Shown here: in pieces, positions 17,186 to 25,744 of the stretch
Layout: each line of letters begins with the position of its first letter
How positions within the stretch are numbered: position 1 is the first letter of the stretch
DNA from: Rossellomorea sp. SC111
GTDB taxonomy: Bacteria > Bacillota > Bacilli > Bacillales > Bacillaceae_B
Length of the DNA stretch: 64,000 nt
Direction: 5' to 3'
Assembly (NCBI RefSeq): GCF_024733565.1
Contig: NZ_JANIOC010000004.1
Location: 61,540 to 125,539 of the forward strand
The notes under the pieces: model-generated
What the model was told of the DNA's origin: nothing
Databases searched by the model: none
Seen by the model: only the letters and a program-made list of their open reading frames with translations
Translations under genes and position numbers: made by a program

Positions 17186-17803
17186 TCAGATTCTTTCAAT
17201 ATAGTCTGCTTGTCCGGTAGGATTTTCGTGAAGAAGATAATGATCCTCTGCCAGCCAGTATCTTCTCTTATACTTTTCGACCCTGGCCTGCTCATCCCCG
17301 AGGTAGGTGTCCCGTCCGATGACTCTTTCGGTTCTGAGTTCCGTCGGGCAATCCAAAAAAATCACATAGTCGAAGAAAGCGCGCCACTCTTTCCGCTGCA
17401 GGAAGACGCCTTCAATCAGGACCACCCTTACCCCGTCTACGTGGAGGGGTTTCGATACGACTGAGTCCGAAACGGCTTCATAGAATGGTAATGTGATAGA
17501 GTCACATCCTCTATGTAACTTTTGGAAAAGTTTTTTACGAAGCTCTTCGATATTCCACTGGAGGGCGTAATATTCATACCATTCCTCGTTCCCTGTTCCA
17601 TACCGGTCACCCTTTTCCACAATGTAGTCGTCCATATGGAGGATGACCGCGTCACAGCTTGCGAGCTTTAATTCTTGCTTCAAACTTCTGGCAAGGGTGG
17701 TCTTCCCCGATCCACCCAGCCCATCGATCCCGACGATGAAGGGACGCTGTTTTAGATGACGTTGTTGATAGTGAGATAATAGGGGTGTGGTTACATTGTC
17801 CAT
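17186..17803 (-). CDS. Uridine kinase-like P-loop kinase
   Basis: 205 residues from ATG 17803, chosen because ACGAGGGAAACG precedes it; the in-frame ATG at 17827 lacks a ribosome binding site. Walker A is GLGGSGKTTLA (about 28-38). DDY and the aspartate-containing FLDCPTELRTERV match the uridine kinase/phosphoribulokinase group. The likely role is phosphorylation of a nucleoside or similar, in the cytosol. Confidence 0.8.
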   Translation of the reverse strand: MDNVTTPLLSHYQQRHLKQRPFIVGIDGLGGSGKTTLARSLKQELKLASCDAVILHMDDYIVEKGDRYGTGNEEWYEYYALQWNIEELRKKLFQKLHRGCDSITLPFYEAVSDSVVSKPLHVDGVRVVLIEGVFLQRKEWRAFFDYVIFLDCPTELRTERVIGRDTYLGDEQARVEKYKRRYWLAEDHYLLHENPTGQADYIERI

Positions 17804-17930
17804 AAACGTTTCCCTCGTATGTATCATAATTTTAAAAGTACGACTTTACTGTCTCTGTTCAGGCTTTGATGAGTTCTTCGTTAAGAAGATCAACTATATT
17901 AGAATGAATTCACTGAAAGGTTGACCCTTT

Positions 17931-18440
17931 TCATCCTCCCTTTTTAAATGCATTTCGCAAGTTCACTACATGATTGGGGCTCTCCTCCCACCGTCTCATG
18001 AGTTCAAGCTGCTTCATCTTTAAATCGGCATACGGTTCTTCCAGTACGTCGACTTCGTTAAGTTTTCGTTCAAAGATGCCGGCAGTGTTTACTTTTTTAT
18101 ATCCGCCAAATCCTTCCCCATCATTCAGCAGCCACACCACTCTCCTGATTTTAGCGAAAAGGATCCCGCCAGTGCACATGAGACACGGTTCCACAGTAGT
18201 GTAAATCGTTAATGTTTCGCCTTCTATTTTCGCTTTGAAAATGGACGAACCGGCATTCCGGATGGCATCCATTTCTGCATGGGCCGTTGCATCCTGGTGA
18301 GAGTGGACACGATTTCGTCCTGTTGAGATGATGTTCCGACTTTCATCCACGATGACAGCGCCCACCGGATATGTTTGATCGTTTAATGCTTTTTCGGCTT
18401 CTTCAAGCGCCAATTCCAGAAAGAATCGATCGTTGCGCAT
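17931..18440 (-). CDS. Nucleoside deaminase, CMP/dCMP deaminase fold
   Basis: 169 residues with HAEMDAI (zinc His and catalytic Glu, about 54-60) and PCLMCTGGILF (about 87-97). The architecture is that of guanine/tRNA-adenosine deaminase-like proteins, but a housekeeping tadA is usually next to dnaX, so this is probably a paralogue of unknown substrate. Its promoter carries the shared TTTGAAATAATTGG module. Confidence 0.82.
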   Translation of the reverse strand: MRNDRFFLELALEEAEKALNDQTYPVGAVIVDESRNIISTGRNRVHSHQDATAHAEMDAIRNAGSSIFKAKIEGETLTIYTTVEPCLMCTGGILFAKIRRVVWLLNDGEGFGGYKKVNTAGIFERKLNEVDVLEEPYADLKMKQLELMRRWEESPNHVVNLRNAFKKGG

Positions 18441-18472
18441 TTTCCCCCTCCTTATTTATCACTCATATACCA

Positions 18473-18501
18473 ATTATTTCAAATTAAGACTAATAACTCA
18501 A
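18473..18501 (-). promoter_or_regulatory. Promoter of the nucleoside deaminase gene
   Basis: TTGAGT (18496-18501), 17-base spacer, AATAAT (18473-18478) in the shared TTTGAAATAATTGG block. The region upstream, TGAAAGAATCATTGA, is nearly the same as that upstream of the pdaC-like gene at 30493. Confidence 0.7.
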
Positions 18502-18520
18502 TGATTCTTTCATGAAAAAG

Positions 18521-18569
18521 AGGTCTGCCCCCTTCACGCTAATGCTCTAACGTGTCGGTGACAGACCTG
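18521..18569 (-). terminator. Terminator/hairpin after the PhoX gene
   Basis: AGGTCTG and CAGACCT arms, leftward followed by CTTTTTC. It starts 14 bases after the phoX-like stop codon. The arms also resemble the GGTCTGTC/GGGACAGG family of hairpins. Confidence 0.65.
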
Positions 18570-18582
18570 TATTCATCTTAAA

Positions 18583-20547
18583 TTAATTTTCTGAATCGTG
18601 ATCTTTACGATCTTCCTCTTTGTTATCGTGATGCCTTTTATGGTGTTCACCTTTTGTATCAACACCAGGGATACCGGAAATGTAGCCGACTCCGCCCGTT
18701 TCCATGATGCCTAGCGTATCTTTCATCGCTTGTTCCAATTCATTTTTATCGACTGCTGTGATTTCTTTCTCATCAAGATCTGCGCCTGGATGTTGATAAT
18801 TGCTTAGGACATAATTCGAGTCCTTCATTGAATCCACCGCTCTTAATCCAGTTGCTTCGGCTCCAACCGGAACAGAAAGGATTCTGGAAAGCTTTTTCGT
18901 TTTTACATCATAGGCCCACACGAAGTTGTTCGTGTGCATACCGCTGTCTTCTCCGATGAATAGGGTATTCAGATCTTCTGAGAAACTCAGGTTGTCAGGG
19001 TTTGCTACTAAATCCGGATTTGCCGTGTTTCCTAGTGCATCCGGAGAAGAGAGGTCCTCTCCTAAAACGAATCCTTTCATGCTTGCTGGAACATAGTCAC
19101 TGTCGATCTTCTCATCGTCACGATCTGCTTGACCTTCTTGAAGATTCAATTCATATGTGACACCCGATTCAATCTTCGGAAGTTGAATGTCGTCCTGAAC
19201 GGCTCCTTCCTGCTTTTCCATGCTTCCTTCTTGATAAGAGATGGCCATGTATGCTTTATGATCTTCCGCGTTGACGGCAAGACCCTCCATTTTGTTGAAC
19301 TCTGAAGTCGCTCCAAGGATGGCACCGTAACGGCGCGGTTCTAAGAATGCTGCTGCTTTTTCTTTCCCTGGTTTCACTTTTAGATATTCAACGGAATCAT
19401 GAGAGTTCGTCTTAACAGCCGTAAATCCTTCGGTCGGTTCTTCCGTTGTTTCAAAAATATCGCTGAATGTCACTCCACCGTCGATCATATCTCTGATTTC
19501 ATTGTCTGTACCGTGTCCCAGCTTGATCCAGTTTAATTCTCCAGATCCGCCTTTTTCTGTACCGGTTTGGTTGAACTTCGCAGCATATAAAGTTCCTGAT
19601 GAGAAATCCTCCTCTTTATCGGCTACATACATGAACATCATCGTATTACCGCCGTCGTCACCGAAAATGGCCGTCTTGTTATCCGGAAGGACTTGCATCA
19701 TTTCATGAGAGAAGCGGCCAGTGCTGTAATGTTTGACAACAGAAGGCTTCCCGTCATGTGAAACGGAAATTTCCGGGATCCATCCGTAATGGTAAGGATT
19801 GGCTTTGGATTCATCATGGAAGTAATAGTTCGCAAAGTTGCTGACTTCTTTATAAGCATCGGAATCTTTGTTTTCAAAGTCTCTTGCATCCGGCTCATAT
19901 TCCTCTGAACCAAGGTGCGTGCCCCAATCCGTTGTGGATCCGTTACACGGATTCCATAATCCGTCTACGCTGGAGAAATCAATCTTATGTGCTTCTTTCA
20001 CCGAAAGCTTGCCCGTTTTCTTATCGTGATTAAGTTCAGACAGCGTCATCGATGCAGGCAAACCGTAAATCTCCTCACCGGCATTGTTTTGAGAATCGTA
20101 TTCGAAGTGGGATATCATGAATGATTGATTCCCTTTGGTCAAAAGGCTGTTTGAATCAGGAGCATCCGATATGAAGTAGGAAGGATTCGCTGGAACACTT
20201 TTGTCCATGATCGGATCACCGTTCACATCGATTGGTGTTCCTGCAGGAATCTTTTCCCCATTGTTGGAGACGATTTTATCCTTTGATAGGTAGAGCTGGT
20301 CATAGTTAAGGGGTAATTCTTTTACTGTTCCATCTTTATACGTCACTTTTACCGTGGCTGTTGTATAGGTTTTTACCATGTTTTTAATCATGTCAGGAGC
20401 TTTCATGGAAGAGAATTCAACACTCTCGATTTTCTTGTGTGAATCTTTCTTTTTACCGTGACCTTCATGGTCGTGAGCCATTGCTGTTAAGGATGAAGAT
20501 GCAAGTAACGCCATCGATAATCCGATTGATAGTCTTTTTTTCATCAT
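18583..20547 (-). CDS. Secreted PhoX-family (DUF839) phosphatase
   Basis: 654 residues. An N-terminal signal peptide (KKR, hydrophobic to about 22, cleavage after AMA) lacks a twin-arginine pair, so export is probably by Sec, unlike classic PhoX. A His-rich stretch HDHEGHGKKKDSHKK follows. PhoX landmarks include GLWNPCNGSTTDWGTHLGSEE (acidic calcium/iron site) and DNLSFSEDLNTLFIGED. It should release phosphate from extracellular esters. A weak Pho-box-like pair (TTTACA-N5-TTAAAT, 20625-20641) lies upstream. The C-terminus is again His/Asp-rich. Confidence 0.82.
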   Translation of the reverse strand: MMKKRLSIGLSMALLASSSLTAMAHDHEGHGKKKDSHKKIESVEFSSMKAPDMIKNMVKTYTTATVKVTYKDGTVKELPLNYDQLYLSKDKIVSNNGEKIPAGTPIDVNGDPIMDKSVPANPSYFISDAPDSNSLLTKGNQSFMISHFEYDSQNNAGEEIYGLPASMTLSELNHDKKTGKLSVKEAHKIDFSSVDGLWNPCNGSTTDWGTHLGSEEYEPDARDFENKDSDAYKEVSNFANYYFHDESKANPYHYGWIPEISVSHDGKPSVVKHYSTGRFSHEMMQVLPDNKTAIFGDDGGNTMMFMYVADKEEDFSSGTLYAAKFNQTGTEKGGSGELNWIKLGHGTDNEIRDMIDGGVTFSDIFETTEEPTEGFTAVKTNSHDSVEYLKVKPGKEKAAAFLEPRRYGAILGATSEFNKMEGLAVNAEDHKAYMAISYQEGSMEKQEGAVQDDIQLPKIESGVTYELNLQEGQADRDDEKIDSDYVPASMKGFVLGEDLSSPDALGNTANPDLVANPDNLSFSEDLNTLFIGEDSGMHTNNFVWAYDVKTKKLSRILSVPVGAEATGLRAVDSMKDSNYVLSNYQHPGADLDEKEITAVDKNELEQAMKDTLGIMETGGVGYISGIPGVDTKGEHHKRHHDNKEEDRKDHDSEN

Positions 20548-20687
20548 TAAAACCTCCCGATGTATTTGCTACTACTCTAGTAAAACATGAGATGATTAAA
20601 TCAGTATGAATACAAGAGGGGGAAATTTAAGTCTATGTAAATATTCGTTTACGGTACGATATCAATTCATATGCATAAAGTCATGGG

Positions 20688-21350
20688 TTATTCGGGGGGA
20701 TGGTGATGGAGAGAGGCAACTTCCAGAATATTCCCCTCAGGGTCGATCATATGAAAGCCTGCCGCTTCTTGACATCTCGTCGTCTGAAAATGGCGCGTTT
20801 CCAAGAGACGATAGAATAGAAAGATCCGGGAAGGGTTCGACTGCTTGATTGCGGTTGAGAGTCCCTGGATCAATTGTGGATTAGAGAATTCAGGAACAGG
20901 CAGATCTTCCGGAACGGCAGTCAGTTTTTTTCTGGAACGGTGTAGAGCTGTTTTGATGGACTCCTCACTGACCCTGAGCATGGCAGCGATTTCTTTTGTC
21001 TTATAGTTAAATACATCTTTCAGGGTGATGAGCATCGCCTGTTGCAGGGGCAGCGCAGCAAGAAGGATCTCAATCAAAGCGTCGAATTCGGTAGGATCGC
21101 TTACTTCCCGAATGTCTTCATGATGAGAAAGAAATTCCTTCTTCTTTCTTTTTTCATCGATGAAAAGGTTTTTGGCCACTTTGTATAGAAAAGAGAAAGT
21201 GAACTCCCGACCTGGGTCCTGTTTTTTTAACTGATAGATTTTCAGCATTGTTTCCTGTATAAGATCTTCCGCCTGCCAGGGTGAGCCTGATAGTTTCAAG
21301 CAATACCGATACAGTTTGTTGACCGTATGTTCCAGGTCATCAAAAATCAT
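20688..21350 (-). CDS. ECF-type RNA polymerase sigma factor with C-terminal extension
   Basis: 220 residues. Sigma region 2 spans about 1-75 (AEDLIQETMLKIYQL) and region 4 about 95-150 (TKEIAAMLRVSEESIKTALHRSRKKL). Seventy further residues end in FHMIDPEGNILEVA, which reads like the DPxGNxLE strand of VOC/glyoxalase proteins. No anti-sigma gene is adjacent, so the extension may control activity, as in extended ECF groups. A VOC gene is divergently transcribed 82 bases away. Confidence 0.82.
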   Translation of the reverse strand: MIFDDLEHTVNKLYRYCLKLSGSPWQAEDLIQETMLKIYQLKKQDPGREFTFSFLYKVAKNLFIDEKRKKKEFLSHHEDIREVSDPTEFDALIEILLAALPLQQAMLITLKDVFNYKTKEIAAMLRVSEESIKTALHRSRKKLTAVPEDLPVPEFSNPQLIQGLSTAIKQSNPSRIFLFYRLLETRHFQTTRCQEAAGFHMIDPEGNILEVASLHHHPPE

Positions 21351-21432
21351 TCCAACCGCCTCACATTTTTTGTAACTTTTTCTTCATTATATTCGTTATA
21401 CATAGGAATTTCATTTATAAGGAGAGGATACT

Positions 21433-21852
21433 ATGTTTAAAATTGGAAGTGTGTTTGTCCCTGTCACAAATCTTGAGAAATCATCCTCCTGGTATGAGGA
21501 GCTTTTGGGGGTGAAGAAAATTGGTTCTTGGGACGGGGGTGCGGGTTTTTACCTCCCCAATGGTTCGACCCAATTTGGGTTGATCGAAGTGGAAACCCCT
21601 CAGCCGACAGAGTTTGTCATTAAAGGGAAGCAGAAGAATAGCTACTTCAATTTTGTCGTTCAGGATGTCGATGCGATTCATAAGGAATTGAACGACAAAG
21701 GTGTGGTGACGACGGAAATCGATGACTTCGGCGGTATGCGTTTTTTCGATTTCTTTGATCCGGACCGGAATCCATTCAGCGTGGTGAGCGAGGTGGAAGG
21801 ATCCCCATTTCACTCGGATCATGTGAAAAAGCTTCAGGAAATGAATCGCTGA
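21433..21852 (+). CDS. VOC-family (glyoxalase/dioxygenase fold) protein
   Basis: 139 residues with the paired beta-alpha-beta-beta-beta modules of the VOC fold. FVPVTNLEKSSSWYEELLG starts it, and FDPDRNPFSVVSE ends the second module. The metal-binding pattern is only partly visible, so the activity (glyoxalase, ring cleavage or resistance) is open. AAGGAGAGGATACT is a good ribosome binding site. It is divergent from the sigma-factor gene. Confidence 0.85.
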   Translation: MFKIGSVFVPVTNLEKSSSWYEELLGVKKIGSWDGGAGFYLPNGSTQFGLIEVETPQPTEFVIKGKQKNSYFNFVVQDVDAIHKELNDKGVVTTEIDDFGGMRFFDFFDPDRNPFSVVSEVEGSPFHSDHVKKLQEMNR

Positions 21853-21857
21853 ATAAG

Positions 21858-21885
21858 AAAGGTGACCGGGATCCCGGTCACCTTT
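21858..21885. terminator. Bidirectional terminator
   Basis: A perfect palindrome AAAGGTGACCGGG/CCCGGTCACCTTT with flanking A and T lies between the ends of the VOC gene and the convergent lipoprotein gene. It can serve both. Confidence 0.9.
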
Positions 21886-22575
21886 TCATGATGATTCGAC
21901 AGCCGTTTCGAGGGCATCGAATGGCTCTTTTTCTTTGGATGTGATCGTATAGACGGTCTTTCCTTTCTGCCACTTTACAACAGTTTCGGGATGTTCCTTG
22001 AATCCGTTGATCGTGATCACGCCTTTGTCCTCAGGCGCTGGTAAGTAATTCTTCTCTAAATAGTCTACGACTTTCTTTGCCATGTCCTCTGCCCCGTCAT
22101 ATCCTTCAATTTTATATTGGGGATCCGTCGGGAAATCGACTTTGATCAGCCAGCGACCTTCATTCCAGTATAAATACTCGTGACCGGCAGCCCCTTCCTG
22201 GAGTCCTTTGATTCCGTGACCAAGATCGATATTCGTCTGATCGACCTTCTCATACCCTTCGATTTGAGCCGCCGCTTCTTCAGGTGAATCATATTCCCGC
22301 TTTTGAATATCCTCGTTATCACTGTCAGTATTACTATCTGATATTCCACTGCTATCTCCGGCATCTTCTTTGCTGCCATTATCGGCGTTCATATCTTCAC
22401 CGGGTTTGTCCTCTGAACTGTTCTCTTCATTCATGTCCGTAGAAGTGTCCATTTGGTTTTCATCCATGGACTGATTGGTTTCGTCCTTTTCTTTTGCAGC
22501 CCCGTCCCCGCTGCAGGCTGTTAAGAATACCGAACTGCCCAGAAGGAGAGCCACCGTAGTTGTTTTGAAAGACAT
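21886..22575 (-). CDS. Putative lipoprotein
   Basis: 229 residues from ATG 22575, placed by AAAGGTGGTGCAGAA. A lipobox LTAC at about 18-21 gives a membrane-anchored extracellular protein. A long acidic Asp/Ser/Asn linker follows (about 25-95), then a globular C-terminal half of about 130 residues. The family is not recognised. Convergent to the VOC gene. Confidence 0.75.
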   Translation of the reverse strand: MSFKTTTVALLLGSSVFLTACSGDGAAKEKDETNQSMDENQMDTSTDMNEENSSEDKPGEDMNADNGSKEDAGDSSGISDSNTDSDNEDIQKREYDSPEEAAAQIEGYEKVDQTNIDLGHGIKGLQEGAAGHEYLYWNEGRWLIKVDFPTDPQYKIEGYDGAEDMAKKVVDYLEKNYLPAPEDKGVITINGFKEHPETVVKWQKGKTVYTITSKEKEPFDALETAVESS

Positions 22576-22702
22576 TTCTGCACCACCTTTTAACATATGT
22601 ATACCACATTAATAAGGATTTATTCAATAAATGATGGAAAGAGTGTTATCTCTTGGTTAAATAAGGGTATGGATACATGAGTATAAAGTCGGAGGTGTTT
22701 TC

Positions 22703-22954
22703 ATGAAGATGAATAAACTGGATCTGATGACCTGTTTACTATCCAGGGATCAGCATTCTTTCAAGAGGTTTTATCAGGATTATGAAGCATTTATGTTCCG
22801 GACAGGCTATCGGGTGACAGGATGCAGGACGGCGACGGAGCAGTTGATCTTGATGATCGTAAGGAATATATGGAATCAACCCTCAGTCATTTCCAAATCT
22901 TCGGACCGTTATGTATCTGTTATTTTGCAGAAGTTGATGGTGAGTCATCAGTGA
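22703..22954 (+). CDS. Truncated sigma-70 region 2-like small protein
   Basis: 83 residues with a strong ribosome binding site (GGAGGTGTTTTC). The pattern DQHSFKRFYQDYEAFMFRTGYRVTG, then LILMIVRNIW, follows region 2 of ECF sigma factors. Region 4 is absent: the ORF stops after YVSVILQKLMVSHQ. It may be a remnant or a small RNA-polymerase-binding protein. A lipoprotein gene lies divergently upstream. Confidence 0.55.
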   Translation: MKMNKLDLMTCLLSRDQHSFKRFYQDYEAFMFRTGYRVTGCRTATEQLILMIVRNIWNQPSVISKSSDRYVSVILQKLMVSHQ

Positions 22955-22964
22955 GACTGTCCTG

Positions 22965-23201
22965 TTAATGGAAATATAAAAACCCTTGGATCGAAGAGTA
23001 CAGGCAAAGTAAGCCGGTTGAGAGTAATAACCATCCCCTCCCCTTATGATCCTTCAAAATTTCTTCTATCCCCATGATTCCAATGGAGAGACCAAGCATT
23101 AACGTCATAAGTTCAATCCATCTATATTCCTTCATCACCAGTAAATAGATGGCCAGGACGAAACACGCCAAAGAGAAAACCGTACCTAATATCCTTAACA
23201 C
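22965..23201 (-). CDS. Small membrane protein, DUF3953-like
   Basis: 78 residues, three hydrophobic helices, with a central GIMGIEEILKDHKGRGW segment that resembles DUF3953. AAGGAGGGATGAATTC is a good ribosome binding site. Function unknown. Convergent with the short sigma-like ORF. Confidence 0.68.
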   Translation of the reverse strand: MLRILGTVFSLACFVLAIYLLVMKEYRWIELMTLMLGLSIGIMGIEEILKDHKGRGWLLLSTGLLCLYSSIQGFLYFH

Positions 23202-23243
23202 GAATTCATCCCTCCTTTTCCGTGAACAAAAAAATCACTCCTC

Positions 23244-23468
23244 TTATTTTTGTGATATTTCTTCCCCATGCCTCTGTGCCCTTTTATATTCTTGCATTGA
23301 CCGTACCAACATAATGGCCATACCCCCGATCAGATAGAGCGGCTGACTATCGAAATGATTTTCGATGACTAAATCCTGGAATAGGATAAAGCAGCCATAC
23401 AAAATCCAAAAGCCTGTAAAGTAAGTGGCAAACCTCCAGAATGCTGGATACACTTTTTCTTTCGTCAT
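23244..23468 (-). CDS. Hypothetical small membrane protein
   Basis: 74 residues with two hydrophobic helices (about 11-30 and 43-57) and a charged C-terminal tail. It is preceded by GCCAGGAGGCAAAAC. Family unknown. Lies in a row of small membrane protein genes on the same strand. Confidence 0.65.
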   Translation of the reverse strand: MTKEKVYPAFWRFATYFTGFWILYGCFILFQDLVIENHFDSQPLYLIGGMAIMLVRSMQEYKRAQRHGEEISQK

Positions 23469-23486
23469 GTTTTGCCTCCTGGCATT

Positions 23487-24098
23487 CTATTTTATTAATA
23501 AAATATCTTCATCCTCCAAAGCACCCTGCTTCACGTACCGAATCAATTTCTCCGTTTCCCCTTTGACGCGTTTGACGCCAGTTTCACTTAGGAACCAATT
23601 ATCTTCATTGGTATTGTCATCATCCACAGGACATAGGGTGAATGAGATCCAGTCCGGCATATACGTTTTCAATGTGAGGTGCATCCTCCTCATATGGTAG
23701 GAAGATGTTACGACGAGTACCCGCCGTATATTGTACAGATGAAAAGCCCGATTCAGGACGAGTAGGGAAGCAAGCACATTTTCAAGAGTATGTAAGGAAA
23801 CATCTTCTGTTAAGATGTCCTCCTCCGAGACTCCTAATGAGATGGCTTCTTTCTTTAATTGCTGGGCTTCTGGAAACTCGGCGCCCGGCCACTTCACGCC
23901 ACCGGAAAACAAGATCTTATCCGCCCTTCCCTGTTTATAAAGCTCCACCGCTTTCGGCAATCGGTACTTCACTGCTTTGCTGCTTCCTGCAACAAAGATA
24001 CAATCACCATTCATTTGATCGTCATGAATAGAAGAGAATAATAGATGTGTCATTTGGTCATTTGTGAGATGTTCATGATTTAATTTAGATATGTGCAT
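23487..24098 (-). CDS. YdcF/SanA family (DUF218) protein
   Basis: 203 residues from ATG 24098 (ribosome binding site GGGAGGGTCGG). The DUF218 core is visible: VAGSSK, KYRLPKAVELYKQG, ILFSGG, an E in a SLHTLENV helix, and VLVVTSSYHMRRM. The fold may bind a nucleotide or SAM, and family roles include envelope metabolism. No membrane helix is present. Confidence 0.8.
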   Translation of the reverse strand: MHISKLNHEHLTNDQMTHLLFSSIHDDQMNGDCIFVAGSSKAVKYRLPKAVELYKQGRADKILFSGGVKWPGAEFPEAQQLKKEAISLGVSEEDILTEDVSLHTLENVLASLLVLNRAFHLYNIRRVLVVTSSYHMRRMHLTLKTYMPDWISFTLCPVDDDNTNEDNWFLSETGVKRVKGETEKLIRYVKQGALEDEDILLIK

Positions 24099-24130
24099 TC
24101 CGACCCTCCCTGTCTTCATTTTTTTGTTAT

Positions 24131-24331
24131 TTATTTCGATAGACTCTTTTCTTTTTTAATCGTTTGAAGGGTAAAGATCAACCCCGTAAATCCCGCTAAA
24201 AATGACGGCGCAAGACTCCACATGAGATATCGCCAATCTCCCGTGTACAAAGAGACGAAGAGAAATAGAATGGGGAACCCGACCAATACGATGAGCGACA
24301 CAAGTAAAGCCAATGAATTCATGTTTTTCAT
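24131..24331 (-). CDS. Hypothetical two-helix membrane protein
   Basis: 66 residues from ATG 24331, with GGAGG eight bases before it. Two helices (about 6-27 and 35-54) and a basic tail KKEKSLSK. I do not recognise the family. Probably cotranscribed with the YdcF-like gene. Confidence 0.62.
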   Translation of the reverse strand: MKNMNSLALLVSLIVLVGFPILFLFVSLYTGDWRYLMWSLAPSFLAGFTGLIFTLQTIKKEKSLSK

Positions 24332-24413
24332 AGATAACCTCCATTTGCTTGACCTTAGCATTCTCTATATTTTAACATAATTTACCTTTATGTAATTCAC
24401 CCAAACCAAAAAG

Positions 24414-24443
24414 AGGCACTTTTCCATCAAAGAAAAAGTACCT
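24414..24443 (-). terminator. Terminator of the 24450 gene
   Basis: Leftward: AGGTACTTTTTC, seven-base loop, GAAAAGTGCCTC, TTTTT. It begins seven bases after the stop codon of the small membrane gene at 24450-24635. Confidence 0.8.
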
Positions 24444-24449
24444 GTTGCT

Positions 24450-24635
24450 TCATCTTTTAAATAAAAGGAATACTATCAGAAAAATGATCATTCCCAGAAA
24501 CAGGAGGTATCCCATCCCCATGCTGTATACGAAATAGACTCTTACATGGAGGATGATGCGGATGATATGAAAGATCAGGATGCAAAAGAGCACCATAATG
24601 ACGATATTGACCTGTTTGTCCCGGTTTCGATACAT
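24450..24635 (-). CDS. Hypothetical small membrane protein
   Basis: 61 residues from ATG 24635 (66 from an upstream TTG). Two hydrophobic segments; the reading frame is chosen over an overlapping one because of its hydrophobic pattern and the terminator directly after it. Function unknown. Confidence 0.5.
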   Translation of the reverse strand: MYRNRDKQVNIVIMVLFCILIFHIIRIILHVRVYFVYSMGMGYLLFLGMIIFLIVFLLFKR

Positions 24636-24728
24636 AGAAATCAGCCCCAATCAAAGAGCATAGTACAAGATGAAACTTGTACCGTTTGTCTTTCTATATA
24701 CCTATTTTGATTTGCCCCTCAATATTCA

Positions 24729-24911
24729 TCAAACATCGATCGCTTCCAGCTGTTCACGTAAATCTGAAAGCTCAGTCTCGAGTTCGTCTAGTTTCCTTTG
24801 CTGGATATCCGTGTTTCTGCCGAAGGACTCGAGCTTCTCAAGGTCCCCCTGGATACGGATATAGTCTAATTTCACTTCGTTTACTTTGTATTCCAATTCT
24901 TCTTTCGTCAT
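24729..24911 (-). CDS. SE1832-like coiled-coil protein
   Basis: 60 charged residues, almost all helical, with heptad-like spacing (about 5-58). The segment DYIRIQGDLEKLES is diagnostic for the conserved SE1832 family of Firmicutes, whose function is unknown. Ribosome binding site GAAAGGAATGAATCAAC. Confidence 0.75.
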   Translation of the reverse strand: MTKEELEYKVNEVKLDYIRIQGDLEKLESFGRNTDIQQRKLDELETELSDLREQLEAIDV

Positions 24912-24932
24912 GTTGATTCATTCCTTTCATCT

Positions 24933-25529
24933 TTACTTTTGATCGAATCCTCTAGTATGGATCAAGTAAAATTGCCTTGCCAGAAAAGCAGGGGTATAGG
25001 GCATATCATTGCGCAGCCATGATTCAATGGTCCCGATGATCGCCGCAGCGTCGTACCATATGAAGATCTCCTGCTGAATGCCGGCTTTTTGGACGAAGGA
25101 CGCCTCTCCCCTGCTCTCGATTCTCGTCACGAGCCAGTCGGTAAAAAAGGTTAAGATCCTCTCTTTGAAGATCGGGATTCTTCTGGTCGCAAGGACCGTT
25201 TTATAAAACTTTCCATTCTGGGAGATATGTTCAAGGAATCTCTCCAGCACCTTGATATTTTCTTCATGATCCGGATGCTCGTCCGTTTCCGGTTTTCCCA
25301 ACACGCTTGAAATCTCGAGGATCATCTCATCAGCCATCTTATCAAGCATATCCGAAATATCCTGATAATGCAGGTAAAATGTCACCCGATTGATAGTAGC
25401 TGTTTCGGTCAGTCGATTGACGGTTAATTTCTCAAGATCCATCTCCTGCAGCAATTGGACGAACGCGTCTTTCAACAGCTGGCGTGTTCGGAGGATCCTC
25501 GGATCTGTCTGTTTCTTCTTGTTACTCAT
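24933..25529 (-). CDS. TetR/AcrR family regulator
   Basis: 198 residues from ATG 25529 (site AAGGGGAGATGAT). The helix-turn-helix lies at about 15-62 (KLTVNRLTETATINRVTFYLHY), with a ligand-binding helical domain after it. It is divergent from a DHA2 efflux pump gene 216 bases away, the standard arrangement for a local repressor of that pump. Repeats between the genes may be its operators. Confidence 0.9.
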   Translation of the reverse strand: MSNKKKQTDPRILRTRQLLKDAFVQLLQEMDLEKLTVNRLTETATINRVTFYLHYQDISDMLDKMADEMILEISSVLGKPETDEHPDHEENIKVLERFLEHISQNGKFYKTVLATRRIPIFKERILTFFTDWLVTRIESRGEASFVQKAGIQQEIFIWYDAAAIIGTIESWLRNDMPYTPAFLARQFYLIHTRGFDQK

Positions 25530-25612
25530 ATCATCTCCCCTTCCCCCGAGACTAATTGACGATTTCGGTGATTCCGTTGAGTTTCCCATGATTAATCAAC
25601 AAGGACTTTCAA

Positions 25613-25723
25613 AATGTAAACTAATCAACACAACCAACCGTACTGTTCATTGAAAGCTTTCGGGATAGCTTCTATAATTTAATTTATGTTTTGTTTAGTA
25701 TACTACACAATGTAAATTAATCG
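25613..25723. promoter_or_regulatory. Direct repeat in the TetR-pump intergenic region
   Basis: AATGTAAACTAATCA (25613-25627) and AATGTAAATTAATCG (25709-25723) match at 13 of 15 positions and fit AATGTAAAYTAATCR. They are candidate TetR sites, one near each divergent start. The second lies just before the pump's ribosome binding site. Binding is inferred. Confidence 0.5.
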
Positions 25724-25744
25724 CACGAAAGGAAGTGGAAAGGA

